Origin: Perognathus longimembris pacificus
Lineage: Eukaryota; Chordata; Mammalia; Rodentia; Heteromyidae
NCBI RefSeq assembly: GCF_023159225.1
Contig: NC_063167.1
Coordinates: 73,501,298 to 73,565,297, forward strand
Length of the DNA: 64,000 nucleotides
Direction of reading: 5' to 3'
Shown: positions 30,585 to 42,060 of the stretch, piece by piece
Layout of the letters: the number at the start of each line of letters is the position of its first letter
How positions within the stretch are numbered: the stretch's first letter is position 1
Made by a program: the position numbers and the translations under genes
Notes under the pieces: model-generated
Databases searched by the model: none
Seen by the model: the letters and a program-made list of their open reading frames with translations, nothing else
Told to the model about the DNA's origin: nothing

Positions 30585-31505
30585 TGTAGTGCCAGGTGCT
30601 GTGGTAATTGTTTTGAAACAATTCTCTGCAAGTTGTAGAGAAGCAAAAGAAGTTCAGGAAAAGTCAGGATGGATTAGGGGAAAGTCAGTGTGGAATGAAG
30701 TCACACTAGAAAAATGCTAGCAAAAAAACCAAAACAAAACATAACCCAACTCCACATTCTGAGAGAATGGCTCATTCACTTCCTATGAAATAAACAAGCA
30801 AAAAAAGAAAGAAAACAGTATTATAATGAACCTAAAATTTTGAACCCTCTGAGACTTTTTCCTAAATAAGAGACAAAGAATTATTTATACCAATGGCATC
30901 TGAAAAACATTTGGAACCAGTGAGTGATGCCAACTCATGCTGAAATTAATAAAATGCCTACAGTCAGTGATAGGAAAACAGATGTTCTGGAGAAGCTACC
31001 CTCTGTGTAAGGACTGTGTCCTTAGAGCACAAGTGAATGCTAATGAAGGCAAGCAACAATCCAATAGATGGCTGAATCCATCCTAGCTTAGCTGATGCAG
31101 ATCCAACTCAAACATCAAACCACGCTTTCCACAGGCTGGCAACAAACAGCCCATCTGGATTGCTGGAGAGAGCACCAACAAAAGCAGACATCTACTAACA
31201 TAAAGACACACTTCGGTGGCTAGAATTACCCCATCTTTGGCAGGATTTCCTCATAAAATACTGAGCATTTAATATCCCAGTAGGTTATAATTGATACAGC
31301 GAGTCATTTTCTTCATGCATGACAAATTTTCAGTGTGCTCCAAAAGACTAAATCTGCCATTTAGAAAGACCTAAATGGTTTTTAAATTCCAAGCTAGACA
31401 ACTAGAAAAACTACATGTAGTTGGAGTGTAACCATCTGGCCAGTGGTACTCAAAACCTATTTATTTATTACTTTCATCCAAAAATCAAAGGATAGGGGAC
31501 TGAGT
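30585..31505. other. No feature recognised
   Basis: Unique-looking sequence without supported exons or repeats. Confidence 0.5.
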
Positions 31506-31509
31506 TTCA

Positions 31510-32275
31510 TTTAAAATTGTTTTTATTGTTATTGTAAAGGTGATGTACAGAGCGGTTACAGTTATATAAGTCAAGTAATGAGCATTTTATTTTTGAACAA
31601 TGTCACCTCTTCCTTTGTTTTCTCCCAGTTTTTCCCTCCCAACCCCCTTCCCAACAAGTTGTATAGTTCATTTTCAATGTGGAGTGTAGTGAGAATCACT
31701 GCTGCATTTGTTCACCCTCTGTCCCTCCATTTCTGTGCTTTCCCTCTACCTCCCCCAGATAAGCTTGCACATGAGACAAAAGGTGCAGAAATTAAAAAAA
31801 AAAACCAGCAATAAAGGAGTGAAACAAAGCAAAATAGCATAAAACATCATTTCAATTTCTTGGAGTTCATTTTGATAGACATCATTTTATATGATCATAT
31901 GTTGATAGCTATTGAACCTTTGTGATCCTCTCCTAAGAATATTTCCTTTGGGTTCACTGTGTGAATATCTAGAGTCCTGTATAATTTATGTCCACGTGTA
32001 TTTTTTTGGCTTTTACCATCCTGTGTGTTCATTGTAGATTTATAGGCACTTTCTAGTTACAACAAGCGAGGGAAAGCATGCAACCTATGTTTCTATGTTG
32101 GTTCCACCTTACTTTGGTTAATATAATTATTTCCAAGTCTTTCCATTCCTTATGAATGGTATAATATTCTTTCTGATGGAAACATATAATTCCATTGTAT
32201 GTGTGTCTATGTATGTGTACATATACATCACATTTTACTGGTCATTCTGTTTCATTTTATGGTTGATAAGAATGG
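31510..32275 (-). mobile_element. Old L1 3' end (antisense)
   Basis: TTATTGTAAAGGTGATGTACAGAGCGG (31537-31563) is the antisense 3'UTR terminus. TCTTTCCATTCCTTATGAATGG...AATTCCATTGTATGTG (about 32138-32200) parallels the ORF2 C-terminal block at 24806-24870. Heavily diverged. Confidence 0.65.
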
Positions 32276-32407
32276 TATGTTTTGTATTTAAGGAAATATT
32301 TATTTTCCTTAAGTTGAATTGAGAGTACAATTTCCTGAAAATTCTCATAAAAATTGTGGAAGATTTCTGGGTTGATTTTTAAAATTTATACAATATATTT
32401 GGTTTCA

Positions 32408-32583
32408 GGGCTGGGAATGTGGCTTAGCAGTAGAGTGCTTGCCTAGCATGCCTAGCATGGGTTTTATTCCTCAGTACTACATACACAGAAAAAGCTGGAA
32501 GTGGTACTGTGGCTCAGTTGGTAGAGTGCTAGACTTGAGCAAAAGAAGCTCAAGGACAGTGCCCAGGACTGGTAGGAAAAAAA
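32408..32583 (+). mobile_element. IDL-Geo SINE
   Basis: Left monomer contains a small duplication (GCCTAGCAT twice). The right monomer is shortened at its 3' end. TTGGTTTCA flanks it at about 32399-32407 and 32584-32592. Confidence 0.88.
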
Positions 32584-32744
32584 TTGGTTTCATTTTGTCA
32601 TTTTCATACATATATACAAACATATTTTTAATATGGACTTTTGGAATCATATCCTTTGTATGTAGTACTTAATAGCTGTATAAAAATGGTAATCTGTGAA
32701 CCACTCTTCCTGTAAGAATAGAATAAAAATACTAACCACAAAGT

Positions 32745-32965
32745 GGGTTTTTGTTGTTGTTGTTGTTGCTGTTGTTTGTCTTTTTGGTCAGTCCTGAGCA
32801 CTGTCTCTGAGCTCTTTAGCTCACTCTACCACTTGAGCCACAGCACCACTTCTGGTGGTTAATTGGAGATAAGTGTCTCACAGACTTTCCTGGCTGCCTT
32901 TGAACTGTGATCCTCAGGTCTCAGCCTCCTGAGGATTACAAGCATGAGCCATGGACGACTGGCAT
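32745..32965 (-). mobile_element. B1-like/Geo SINE
   Basis: (TTG)n-type tail near 32750, right-monomer part with deletion, TATCTCCAATTAACCACC linker (reverse) and left half. Confidence 0.82.
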
Positions 32966-33050
32966 CTTTTAAAAATCTTAAAAAGGAACTTAGTAACCTG
33001 GGTGGTACCTTATTATTAAGCCTTGGCGTCTGCCAAATCATGTCATCATG

Positions 33051-33198
33051 ATAAAAGACCAAATCTATACTTGCAAGAAAGTATAATATGTTTATCTGCC
33101 TTAATCTGTTTCTAAAATGCTGGAATAAAAGACCAAATCTATACTTGCAAGAAAGTATAATATGTTTATCTGCATTAATCTGTTTCTAAAATGCTGGA
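33051..33198 (+). repeat. 74-bp perfect-period tandem duplication
   Basis: ATAAAAGACCAAATCTATAC starts at 33051 and again at 33125. The two 74-bp units are adjacent and differ by one base (CTGCCTTAATC versus CTGCATTAATC). Confidence 0.97.
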
Positions 33199-33245
33199 TT
33201 GATGAACACAAATTGGAATCAGCCATCAAAAAAATTCAATCAAGA

Positions 33246-33460
33246 GTTGGGGATATGGCCTAGTGGCAAGAGCGCTTGCCTCTTATACATGAAGCCCTCG
33301 GTTCGATTCCCCAGCACCACATATACAGAAAATGGCCAGAAGTGGTGCTGCAGCTCAAGTGGCAGAGTGCTAGCCTTGAGCAAAAAGAAGCCAGGGACAG
33401 TGCTCAGGCCCTGAGTCCAAGGCCCAGGACTGGCAAAAAAAAAAAGAAAAGAAAAAAAAT
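33246..33460 (+). mobile_element. IDL-Geo SINE with target-site duplication
   Basis: Full dimer. AATTCAATCAAGA before and AATTTAATCAAGA after the A-rich tail. It inserted about 50 bp after the 74-bp duplication. Confidence 0.92.
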
Positions 33461-33867
33461 TTAATCAAGAATTTCTACAGCATGAAATATCTCCAGGAGA
33501 GAGCACTATTTTTTTTTTTAAGATTCTGTGATAATTTTCAAGCTAGAAAAGGCTTAGAAAGCATTTGGTGTCTGTTCCTATCCTCACACACCTACTAACA
33601 TGAGATATAAGGATGGATGTAAGAACAATCTGGCTGTGTCATCTGTCACCCCATTGATCCCCAAGGTTGATTCAGCTGATCTGGCCAGCAAAGTGGATGT
33701 CCCTTTTCTCCCTAGGGCTCCATGTGCTTCCCTCCCAGAGCTGGGTGCTCAGACCAAGTAGATGCCCATCCCCAATAGAGGAGGACTAGTCTGTCATCAA
33801 GGGTGTATGAGTAGCTGTGCTCAACTGCTAGAACCTCCAAGCAAGCTCTCAAGATATAAGGCACTTG
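33461..33867. other. No feature recognised
   Basis: Unique-looking, moderately GC-rich sequence. Confidence 0.5.
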
Positions 33868-34095
33868 GGCTGGGGATATGGCCTAGTGGCAAGAATGCCT
33901 CGTATACATGAAGCTCTGGGTTCAGTTCCCCAGCACTACATATACAGAATAAAGCCAGAAGTGGCACTGTGGCTCAAGTGGCAGAGTGCTAGCCTTGAGT
34001 GAAAAAAAAAAAAAGAAAAAAGAAGCCAGGGACAGTGCTCAGGCCCTGAGTCCAAGCTCCAGGACTGCCAACAAAACAAAAGAAAACAAACAAAT
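33868..34095 (+). mobile_element. IDL-Geo SINE
   Basis: Left monomer has a small deletion (GGCAAGAATGCCTCG). The right monomer contains an A-rich insertion near 34001-34020. Confidence 0.9.
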
Positions 34096-34161
34096 AACAA
34101 CAACTGTGGCTCAGATTCAAAGTTGATCAATAAAAACATATTTATAAAAAGAACATATAAG

Positions 34162-34363
34162 GGCTGGGGATATGGCCTAGTGGCAAGAGAGCTTGCCTCA
34201 TATACATGAGGCCCTGGGTTCGATTCCCCAGCACCACATATACAGAAAATGGCCAGAAGTGGCACTGTGGCTCAAGTGGCAGAGTGCTAGTCTTGAGCAA
34301 AAGGAAGCCAGGGACAGTGCTCAGGCCCTGAGTTCAAGCCCCAGGACTGGCAAAAAAAAAAAA
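34162..34363 (+). mobile_element. IDL-Geo SINE with target-site duplication
   Basis: Near-consensus dimer. AAGAACATATAAG occurs just before (ending 34161) and just after the A-run. Low divergence suggests a young insertion. Confidence 0.95.
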
Positions 34364-34599
34364 AAAAGAACATATAAGATATTCTACCTGTTCAATGCTT
34401 TATGGACTGTTCACTGTCCCAGATAACATGTTCTAACACCAAGAGGAAAGGATACACTTGAATATTTAACAACAAATTATCCATTTTCCTATCATAACCA
34501 CACACAAATATGCAGAACTACATGGTTCACTGTCCTTGTTTGAAAAAAAGAAGTATGCTCAGGAAGGCCTTAGAGATGTTAGTTAATGCCATACTTTGA

Positions 34600-34838
34600 G
34601 CTGGGCACCAGTGATTCATGCTTATAATCCTAGCTACTCAGGGGGCTGAAATATGAGGATCATAGTTTGAAGCCAGCCCAGGTAGAAAAAGTCCATGAGA
34701 GTCTTTATTTCTAATTAACTACTTAAAAAGTTGGAAGTGGAGCTGTGGCTCAAGTGAGAGTGCTAGCCTTGAGCACAAAAGCTCAGGGACAGCATCAGGC
34801 CCTGAGTACAAACTCAGGACTGGCAAAAAAAAAAAAGT
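34600..34838 (+). mobile_element. B1-like/Geo SINE
   Basis: GAGCTGGGCACCAGTGATTC start, full linker and right half, poly-A tail. Confidence 0.88.
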
Positions 34839-34849
34839 TATCGTAAGTA

Positions 34850-35665
34850 CCCAGAGTGATTTCTTAGAAGGTAACATATAAGTAAAAATCACTTATTTTA
34901 TGATTGTATTTTGTCAGAATGAACACATTGGTTTTGCCCCAGGAATCCTGGAGAGTTGAATATTCAAATTAACTATTAAATTGTTTGGTAAATAAAATAC
35001 AGGGATTTCATTTGACAATCAAGCTCACTGGAAGATGAAGATAAAGTTGAAAATTTTCTACCACCTACATATGTGGTTTTGTCCTACCTTCATCTTCCCT
35101 TGCAATCAACTATCTGTAACTTCCCCACCTACACCGAAACCTTTGTTTGCCTCCAAAATCTATTTTTCCACCCAAACAAAATCCAACCTCCATTTATCAA
35201 AAAAGTCTTCCTCACTTTAACTCATTCTCTCTTACTAATGTAGATCCAACCATCCTTGCCCCTAAAATTTGTGAAGAAGAGCTTGTATACTATCACTTCT
35301 CTCATAAAGGAGCCAGTATTGAACTCTCATTTTTGTTGTATACTCTTCCCCATGTAAATATCCTGTTAGAGGAATCTAGGGTTCATATTTACTTATGTCT
35401 GGCTACTCATTTGCCTCTCTTTTTTAAGTTTCATAAGGGCAAAAGTTTCATTAGCCTTATAGTCTCCAAAACCAAAAACTTAATGGATGTGAAGAAGGAT
35501 GCAGAGACAAGTTAGTGGGTTATCAGACTGGAAGGTGTGTCTACATATGATAATATAGGATTCAGAAGATAAAGCCAAAGAGGATGATGTTGTAGAATAT
35601 ACCAGAAATTTGGTTAGCTATAATTCTTGATTTATCATGTTCAACCTCACATCAATTAGAGGAAT
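34850..35665. other. No feature recognised
   Basis: Two overlapping forward open frames (35035-35515) look compositional (CT-rich sequence) and match nothing I know. Confidence 0.5.
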
Positions 35666-35669
35666 ACTA

Positions 35670-35815
35670 CTAGACTGGGGGCTTCAGTAAAGCAAAGGCC
35701 ATGTTCATCCTAAGGACTATTTAATGTGTGCCATATCTCCAGAGATCCCTGCAGTCTGCACATAGTGGACCCACAAGAAATATATGTTGGGTAATTAGTG
35801 AATGAATCAAATGAA
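35670..35815 (+). mobile_element. Possible L2 3' end
   Basis: GACTGGGGGCTTCAGTAAAGC...CACATAGTGGACCC...GAATGAATC follows the order of the mammalian L2 3' consensus (AGACTGTAAGCTCC to CACATAGTAGG to GAATGAATGAA) as I recall it. Ancient and diverged. Confidence 0.5.
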
Positions 35816-35887
35816 AAGTCAGAATTCTGAAATATAGATTGTACATATCTTCTTTCAAAGTCCAGGGTAACTATTCATTATATATTG

Positions 35888-36125
35888 GGCCAGGCAAATT
35901 GGTAGCTTGTGCCTTTAATCCTAGAAACTCAGGGGGCTGAGACCCAAGGATTGCAATTTGGAGCCAGACTGGTTAGAAAAGTCCATGAGACTTTTATCTC
36001 CAATTAGCCAGCAAAAAGCTGCAAGCAGAGGTGTGGTTTGAGTGGTAGAACATCAGCCTTGAGCAAAAAAGCTAATAGTACCCAATCTTAAATTCAGGGT
36101 CAAGTACTAGAGTGCACATGCACAT

Positions 36126-36168
<43 letters not shown>

Positions 36169-36170
36169 AG
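35888..36170 (+). mobile_element. B1-like/Geo SINE with (CA)n tail
   Basis: Full diverged dimer, CA repeat at about 36116-36170. Confidence 0.83.
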
Positions 36171-38215
36171 AAAATAGAAATTGTGTGTAGCTTACCCTAA
36201 GTCTTGTGACCAGAACAGCAATCAGGAAAGTCCAAGGACAATTCTTTTTGTAGCATATATCTCTTAGTTGTGCAGCTCAAAAATGTTCTGAATGTTGTGG
36301 TTCACAGTTTTTTAAAGTATTTTTAAACAAAAAATTTAAGAATCTACAAAGATACATCTGTTCCTACTCTTAAAGAATCAGTTTAATCGAGGATCAAGTC
36401 CAGTACTCAATGCATATTATAACAACAGATGGTCTCATGTCAGGCTTTAAAACCAAAACACAGCTGCTGAGAAAAAAAAAGTGTAAATGAAGGTCTAGCT
36501 ACTGTTGGGCTAGGGTTACTCTAAACCCAGAAATGCAAGGTTTCACAGGCCAACACCAGGAAAACTTATGTCCCGAGTTCAACCAGGTTTATGGAATACA
36601 GTCTAAATTCTCACTGGTCCCAGACAGAATCCTGTCTCAGCCACAAGCAATACCCATCCAGACTATTGGGTTGTTTTGTATATACTGTGGAAGCAGAGGT
36701 GTATACGTTCTGCTTTAATTCTGGGCTTTTGGTCTGGCTTCACTTGCCCATGGTTTCTTAGAAGTCACCTCCTCTTTATGGATAAGAAAAGGACAAGAGT
36801 TTGGCTGCTGCATGGTGAATTCCAGTAGGTGACCCGGATACAGCATATTTACTTTAAATAGGATGCATGGGAAACTTTCAAAGAAACATTTGGACAAATT
36901 CCCAGAAGACAGATGAGCTGAGGAGGTCAGACATTTACTGCAGGAATTCCTCCTAGAGGAAAAGATTGAAGGAGGGCCACCTCCTAGCGTTAGTTGTATA
37001 AGGAGTAGCATCTAGTGAAGGAGCTGGGGCATTCAATGGGTGGTGAGAACATAAAGTGGTCATGACTATTACTATGATAGGTAATCACATACACAGAAGT
37101 GTGCAGCTGCCCTGGCACAATTGCAGCCTGAATTTCTAGGTCAGGCTTCCTTATTTCAAGCAGAAGAGTAGGATCTGTTTTGACTGCCTCAGAATTCTGA
37201 CCACTGAACACTCATTCTTACAATTCATTCCAGCCCCAAAGAATGTTCACTTAAATCACTTGTACTTAGATCAAAGAGGTCACACAAATGTGGTGAACCA
37301 TTTTGCTAAAACCAAAATTCTTTTGATGGCAATGTGCTCAACAATACACAGTGGGCCTGGGGAATTTGGCAAACTGAGAATGCAAAGGTATAAGTGGTTT
37401 CCAACTTCTGCTCTTCTTTTTCAGCCTGACACTACAGTAGAACTGGCAAGCTAGTACCATGATGTAGGAGCCATGATTTAAAAGCAATATGTACTATGAG
37501 AGTATTTCGATTTAGAGCCCTAATCTAGCTGAACTGTCTCATATTTATGTTCAGTATGGTCCTCCCTCATGCCTGAGGTATCAACCAACCTCACCTCCTC
37601 TTTAGGAGGCTGTATGTTTTCTGGATATATTTTCTCTACCAGGGCGCTAGCCTTATAAGAAAAGGGATTATATTCATCCTAGTATTCTCCTCCTCTATCA
37701 TATTCTCCAGTGCTAATATACCTTGCACACATTTTTTTTGGTGGGGGGGCATGTGTGCTAGTCCGGGGGCTTGAACTGGAGTTGGAGAATTGGTTCTCAT
37801 TACACCACTGGAATGGCAACTGGAACAAGTTGCCTGGTGGGTAATCTGAGTTTTTGTTTCCTTTAAGATGAAAACACAGCATTAACCGTTTGAGGGACAA
37901 TCTCATGACTTCCACACAAGACATTCAGTGAATGTAGTCTTTCTTCAATCCCAAGGTGATTGCAAAGGGATTACAGCAGAGAATATCAAATCAGGGGCCC
38001 AGATATAAAGTTGGGGAGCTTTTTACTTAATTCACAGGACCTAGCAAAAGCATCTTTTAAGTTGCTTCTTATAGTATCTCTAAAAATACTTTTTTCTTTT
38101 CATAATTATGTATGTATATACTTCCCTCTTTCTCTAAATGGCAGGCAGTTGGAAGATACAACCTAGGTTAGACCAATAGATATGTGCATAGTGTCACACA
38201 AAATTCAAAAAGTTT
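36171..38215. other. No feature recognised
   Basis: Two kilobases with no SINE or L1 copy I can see, unusually clean for this window. Short open frames on both strands are unsupported. Some of it could be conserved non-coding DNA, which I cannot test. Confidence 0.5.
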
Positions 38216-38221
38216 GCTTTT

Positions 38222-38455
38222 TGTGTGTGTGTTCCAGTACTGGGGCTTGAATTCAGGGTCTAGGTGCTGTTCCTTAGCTTTAGTATTCAAAGGTGGTACC
38301 TCTATCGCTTTAGCAATAGCTCCACTTCTGGCTTTTTAGTGGTTAACTAAATAAGGGTCTCATGGACTTTTCTAACTCAACTGGCTTAGAACCAAGATCC
38401 TCATATATCAGCTTTTTGAGTAGCTAGGATTACAGGCCTGCGCCACCAGCACCCT
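38222..38455 (-). mobile_element. B1-like/Geo SINE
   Basis: Short (TG)n at 38222, right half, partly deleted linker, and left half ending GGGTGCTGGTGGCGCAGGCC on the minus strand. Confidence 0.85.
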
Positions 38456-39619
38456 GTTAATAAATGCCTGTTGTGACCCAATGACTGTTCTTTCAGGAAG
38501 AAAATGGTCAACCCAGAGTGGAGAGAGCAGATGTGTGAAGATAACCTTCATACATACAATCAGGACAATTCAAATGGTAGAAATGGTAGTTCTAATCTGT
38601 CCAGTCCTTGTGGCACACAGCTTGGTTTAAGACTCGCTAGATGTTCTTTACTCCTGTTTACACAAACGATTCTGATGTTCCCAAATGCTGTCTTCAATAG
38701 CTTCATTTTTATTCCTTTAAGAGTTTTCTTTTTCCTAACAGCCATGTGATAGCCATAGCAACCGAGGGACATTAATCTTGTCTGATCTTTGTGCTAGGAA
38801 TGACAGTGTGGGCAGGGACTTAGTTAAACTGCCTCAGGGAGAGGGGAGCTTAAGGAGTGGATGAGGATGGTAAACACATTAACCCCTTCTCCCAAGAATT
38901 CCTGGGTTTGGATTCTTGTTTTTGCTTATTTTGTAGGGCGCATCCTTAGGTTCAAATGTAGGGCCACTTAACGCGGAAGGAAGCGAGTGGGGCTGCAGCG
39001 GGGGGAGGCTCCAAAGCTGATTGGCAGGAGAATCCTGGCGAGGAGCATCCTGAGTCCTCCACCGCGATTAGCTCAACTGAAGGAGCCCGCTGGTCTCGGA
39101 GGCCCACCGTCTAACTCAAGCCGCTTAGTTTGATCCTACAAGGATACGCTGGCTTCCTGCTCCCGGCCTGCAACCGCCTCGGCGGGCTGCAGGGAAGGAG
39201 GGCAAAAGGGGCTTCTGGGCGTGAGGCCCGGGGGTCACCGACTCATGGCCGGTAAATTACAAGTAGCTCCGGGTGCACACGTGGGAGGGCGAGCCGGGCA
39301 CACGGGATGCGGCGCGGCGTGCCTGGGGGGCACCCCACGCCCCACCGCCCCGGGGCTCTGCCGCGGAGCCCGGAACCGCGGCTCCCATGAGACGAGGCGT
39401 GCGGGGCACCATTGCTTCCCCGCGACTGGCCCAAGGGCTCGTCGCGACCACTTGGCGCGCGCGGGGCGGGCAGCTGTGCTTTGTTACCGGACCCTGTTGC
39501 CCCCAGGCCCGGCACACCGCGGCCTCAGGCGGCTGAAAAATCCAGAGCGAGAAGATCCCTGAGCAGCCGCAGCTTCCCCCACGCTCCTCCACTACCCTCG
39601 CGGCCACCATCACCACCGC

Positions 39620-39935
39620 TGCCCCGCCCTGCCCTGGCCCCGCCCCCACCCTACAAAGGCCTCGCCCCACAAGTAACGGCTCCGCCCACCAAATGCGCTC
39701 CCGCCCACTTCATCCATGCCCCACCCCATTCCCCGCCTCTGGCCCTGCCCCCCGGCAGTAAAGGCCCCGTCCCACAAGCGCTGGCCTCGCCCACACGGCC
39801 AGGCTCAGCCAATCGTAGCACCGGACACGCCTCACGATCAGGTACATCCCGCCCCCACGGCCAAGGCCGCTCCTTCTTTACCCATGCCCCACCTCGTTCC
39901 AAGCCCTTAGCCCCGCCCCAGCCGCTCCGCCTCTA
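39620..39935 (+). promoter_or_regulatory. Dense GC-box (SP/KLF-type) array
   Basis: CCGCCC, CGCCCAC or CCCCGCCC motifs near 39624, 39639, 39662, 39681, 39700, 39732, 39787, 39848, 39911 and 39926, nearly all with the C-rich strand on plus. Two sub-blocks look duplicated: CATGCCCCACC at 39716 and 39884, and AAGGCC(T/C)CG(C/T)CCCAC at 39657 and 39771. Confidence 0.7.
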
Positions 39936-40002
39936 GCCGCGAACTTAGTCAGCGGTTCGCGCCGCCGCGCGCCCATTGGAGGGCGGAACGCGCCGCGTCA
40001 CA

Positions 40003-40056
40003 ATGGAGCCGGTGGGCGGCGGGGAGTCGGGCAGCGCTGGGGCTTCCCGCTGAGCC
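40003..40056 (+). other. Short open frame in the presumed 5' leader
   Basis: ATG at 40003 in CACAATGG context opens a 17-codon frame (MEPVGGGESGSAGASR, then TGA), about 25 bp after the inverted CCAAT motif. If the leader starts upstream this would be an upstream ORF. It could instead be non-transcribed. Confidence 0.3.
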
Positions 40057-40600
40057 ACCGTTGGTGGCCGCCGGGAAAGTGCAGGGCCAGTGCAGGGCGG
40101 GTGCGGAGCCGGTGTGGGCGCGGGGCCGGCGTGCCCCGCGGCGCTTGCTGCGCGCTGCGGGCGGCGCGGGAGTCCCGTGAGTCCAGGGCTGGAGTCGCGC
40201 AGGTAGGTCGGTGCGTGACGCCCTGGCGCGCGGGGGAGGAGCCGAGCCGACCGCGCGAGTGGCGGTGGGCGACCCGGCCAAGGAGGACGCAGCAGGTGGG
40301 GCGGGGAGCAAGTGCAGTTACCTGTTCACGCCTCACCTGCGCGTGTGACGGTGGGCCGGTAACCCGACCAGAGCCGAGTGGCGGCTTGGCGGCCGCCTGG
40401 ACTCCGCGAGAGACGGCGCAGGACGCCGGAGGACCTCTCCCGGCTGCTGGGCTCCTCCGGGTGCAAGGAGTGGGCGATCGCGCCTGGCGGCCCCCTGCGT
40501 CCCTTCCCCGCAGCACCGGAGGCGGCTTCCTCACTCTGGGGTCTTGCTCCAGGTGAGGGGCGCTCCCTGGAGGGGCTCCGGGGTTTGCTGGCTCTCCTTT

Positions 40601-41070
40601 GCCTCCTGCCCTGGCTGTTGCCCGACAGCAAACATTTCGTGCTATTGGGGCTACCCGTTATCCGCCTGCAGTTTGGTGGTGATGTGAGGGAGAGGGTCTG
40701 CCGTGTTCACCGACCGAGAGGTTCAGAGTTTCCTTCCCCTGGGCTATTGAACCCGGCGCTGGGAGGTCAGAAGGAAGCTCAGCGTTGGCTCCCTCATTTG
40801 CGTCCTCAACTGACTTCCCAAAGTCCATAGGTCCCTGCCAGTCAGATGGCATTTGTGGGAGACTATTCTTTGTTAGCAGAAAGACTACTTCAGCCCCCCT
40901 CCCCCCTAAAAAAGGACAAACCTGAATTTAAAAACAAATGTGTAGACTTACTGACTATAACCACCTTGTCCAAAAGCTAAAACAAATTTAAAACTTTACT
41001 GTAAAATGATACCCAGCTGAAAGTTGTAAATATTTAGCCAATTTAAATAGTGTACTTTAAGGAGAAATTT
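40601..41070. other. No feature recognised
   Basis: GC content falls off from the island edge. The open frame ending at 40830 begins with a non-ATG codon and is not supported. Confidence 0.5.
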
Positions 41071-41071
41071 G

Positions 41072-41150
41072 GGGCTAGGGGTGTAACTCAATGATAGTGT
41101 ATAGGCTTAGCACAAGCATGGCCTTATTTTCAATCCGCAGCACCAAAAAT
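41072..41150 (+). mobile_element. ID-type (tRNA-Ala-like) SINE, old
   Basis: GGGGCTAGGGGTGTAACTCAATG, then AATCCGCAGCACCAAAAAT. Monomeric, with no Geo right half. Confidence 0.7.
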
Positions 41151-41969
41151 AAGATTACTATTAGTAACAATAATATAACCAAATGGCACATACATATAGT
41201 ATATTGGTGTGTTCTAAATGTAAGTGTAGAATCAGGTGTGGAAAAAGAATTCAAACTATGCTATAGTTAACAATTTCAGTACCTTCATGTGCACAGGTTA
41301 TACATCCTGACAAACAAAAAATGCCCTGAGCTGTGGGTACTAAGGTAACTTTCCTTTGCCCCTAGCTTTCCTAGTCAGCTGCTCCACTCTTGAAGACAAT
41401 ATGAAAGGATAGCTAATCCCCCAGGTAATTGGGCCTGTGATTTAAGACTTTAAGCCCTGACTTGTCTGATGCCTGTCTGAGCTATAGAGTGCCCTTGGTT
41501 CAGGAGTGACATAAACCAAGCTGCCATTGTGTTATTGAGTCATGGCATCTTCTTGTGTCCAGTTTCCAAAAAAACCTTTCTTAATCCACATATGAGAATT
41601 ATGTTTACTGTTCTTTGAAACAGCTTGTTTTAACTTCAACATGAAAGTTTAGAAACACATGAAACACCCAGTGTGAACATGTTTATATTTGGAGAGATGT
41701 CTTTTGGTTAGTTCAGATTTCTTTTTGAGCCTCTTTCCACTCCTGTAAACATTCCTCATAGCTGCATTAATGTTCAGAATCCTCACAATGAAAACAACAT
41801 TAATTCAAAGGGCCCTGAACAAAATAACTGACACGAATATCATAAAGTTATTTTGGACTAATCTCTGTAGATATTTGCCTACAGTGACCTGGGCTTTGTC
41901 ATTTTAGTTTGTTTTCCAAAGTTGGAGGGGGAAAATATTTTAAAACTTTGTAAATAGCCAGTCTTTCTT
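41151..41969. other. No feature recognised
   Basis: AT-rich sequence, possibly intron 1 of the CpG-island gene. Confidence 0.45.
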
Positions 41970-42060
41970 TCTTCTTTGCAGAGCTGAGGATTGAACTCAG
42001 AGTCTTGCACTTGCTATAGGCAAGGGCTCTTTCACTGAGTTAAGTCCTCAACACTAAAAC
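41970..42060 (-). mobile_element. ID-type SINE, old
   Basis: GAGGATTGAACTCAGAGTCTTGCAC...GCAAGGGCTCTTTCACTGAG reads as a B box and A box on the minus strand. Confidence 0.6.

Larger units (their letters stand above)
38940..40600. promoter_or_regulatory. CpG island, probable promoter of an unidentified gene
   Basis: The only long CpG-dense, GC-rich interval that is not a mobile element. From 39620 to 39935 it holds about ten GC boxes. CCAAT occurs at 39809-39813 and as ATTGG at 39975-39979, with a CRE-like GCGTCAC at 39995-40001. Candidate plus-strand donors are CAG|GTAGGT (GT at 40203) and CCAG|GTGAGG (GT at 40553). Minus-strand donors (CAG|GTGAG near 40335, CAG|GTAAC near 40319) leave divergent transcription possible. 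No TATA box. Typical of housekeeping or regulatory-gene promoters. Confidence 0.8.

Noticed and set aside
35035..35515. Two overlapping forward open frames that could be an exon
   Set aside because: CT-rich composition explains the openness. No splice sites or domain resemblance, and the frames overlap each other.
39221..40631. Pro/Ala/Arg-rich open frames on both strands of the CpG island
   Set aside because: Expected from GC content. Several begin at non-ATG codons, overlap each other in different frames and lack recognisable domains.
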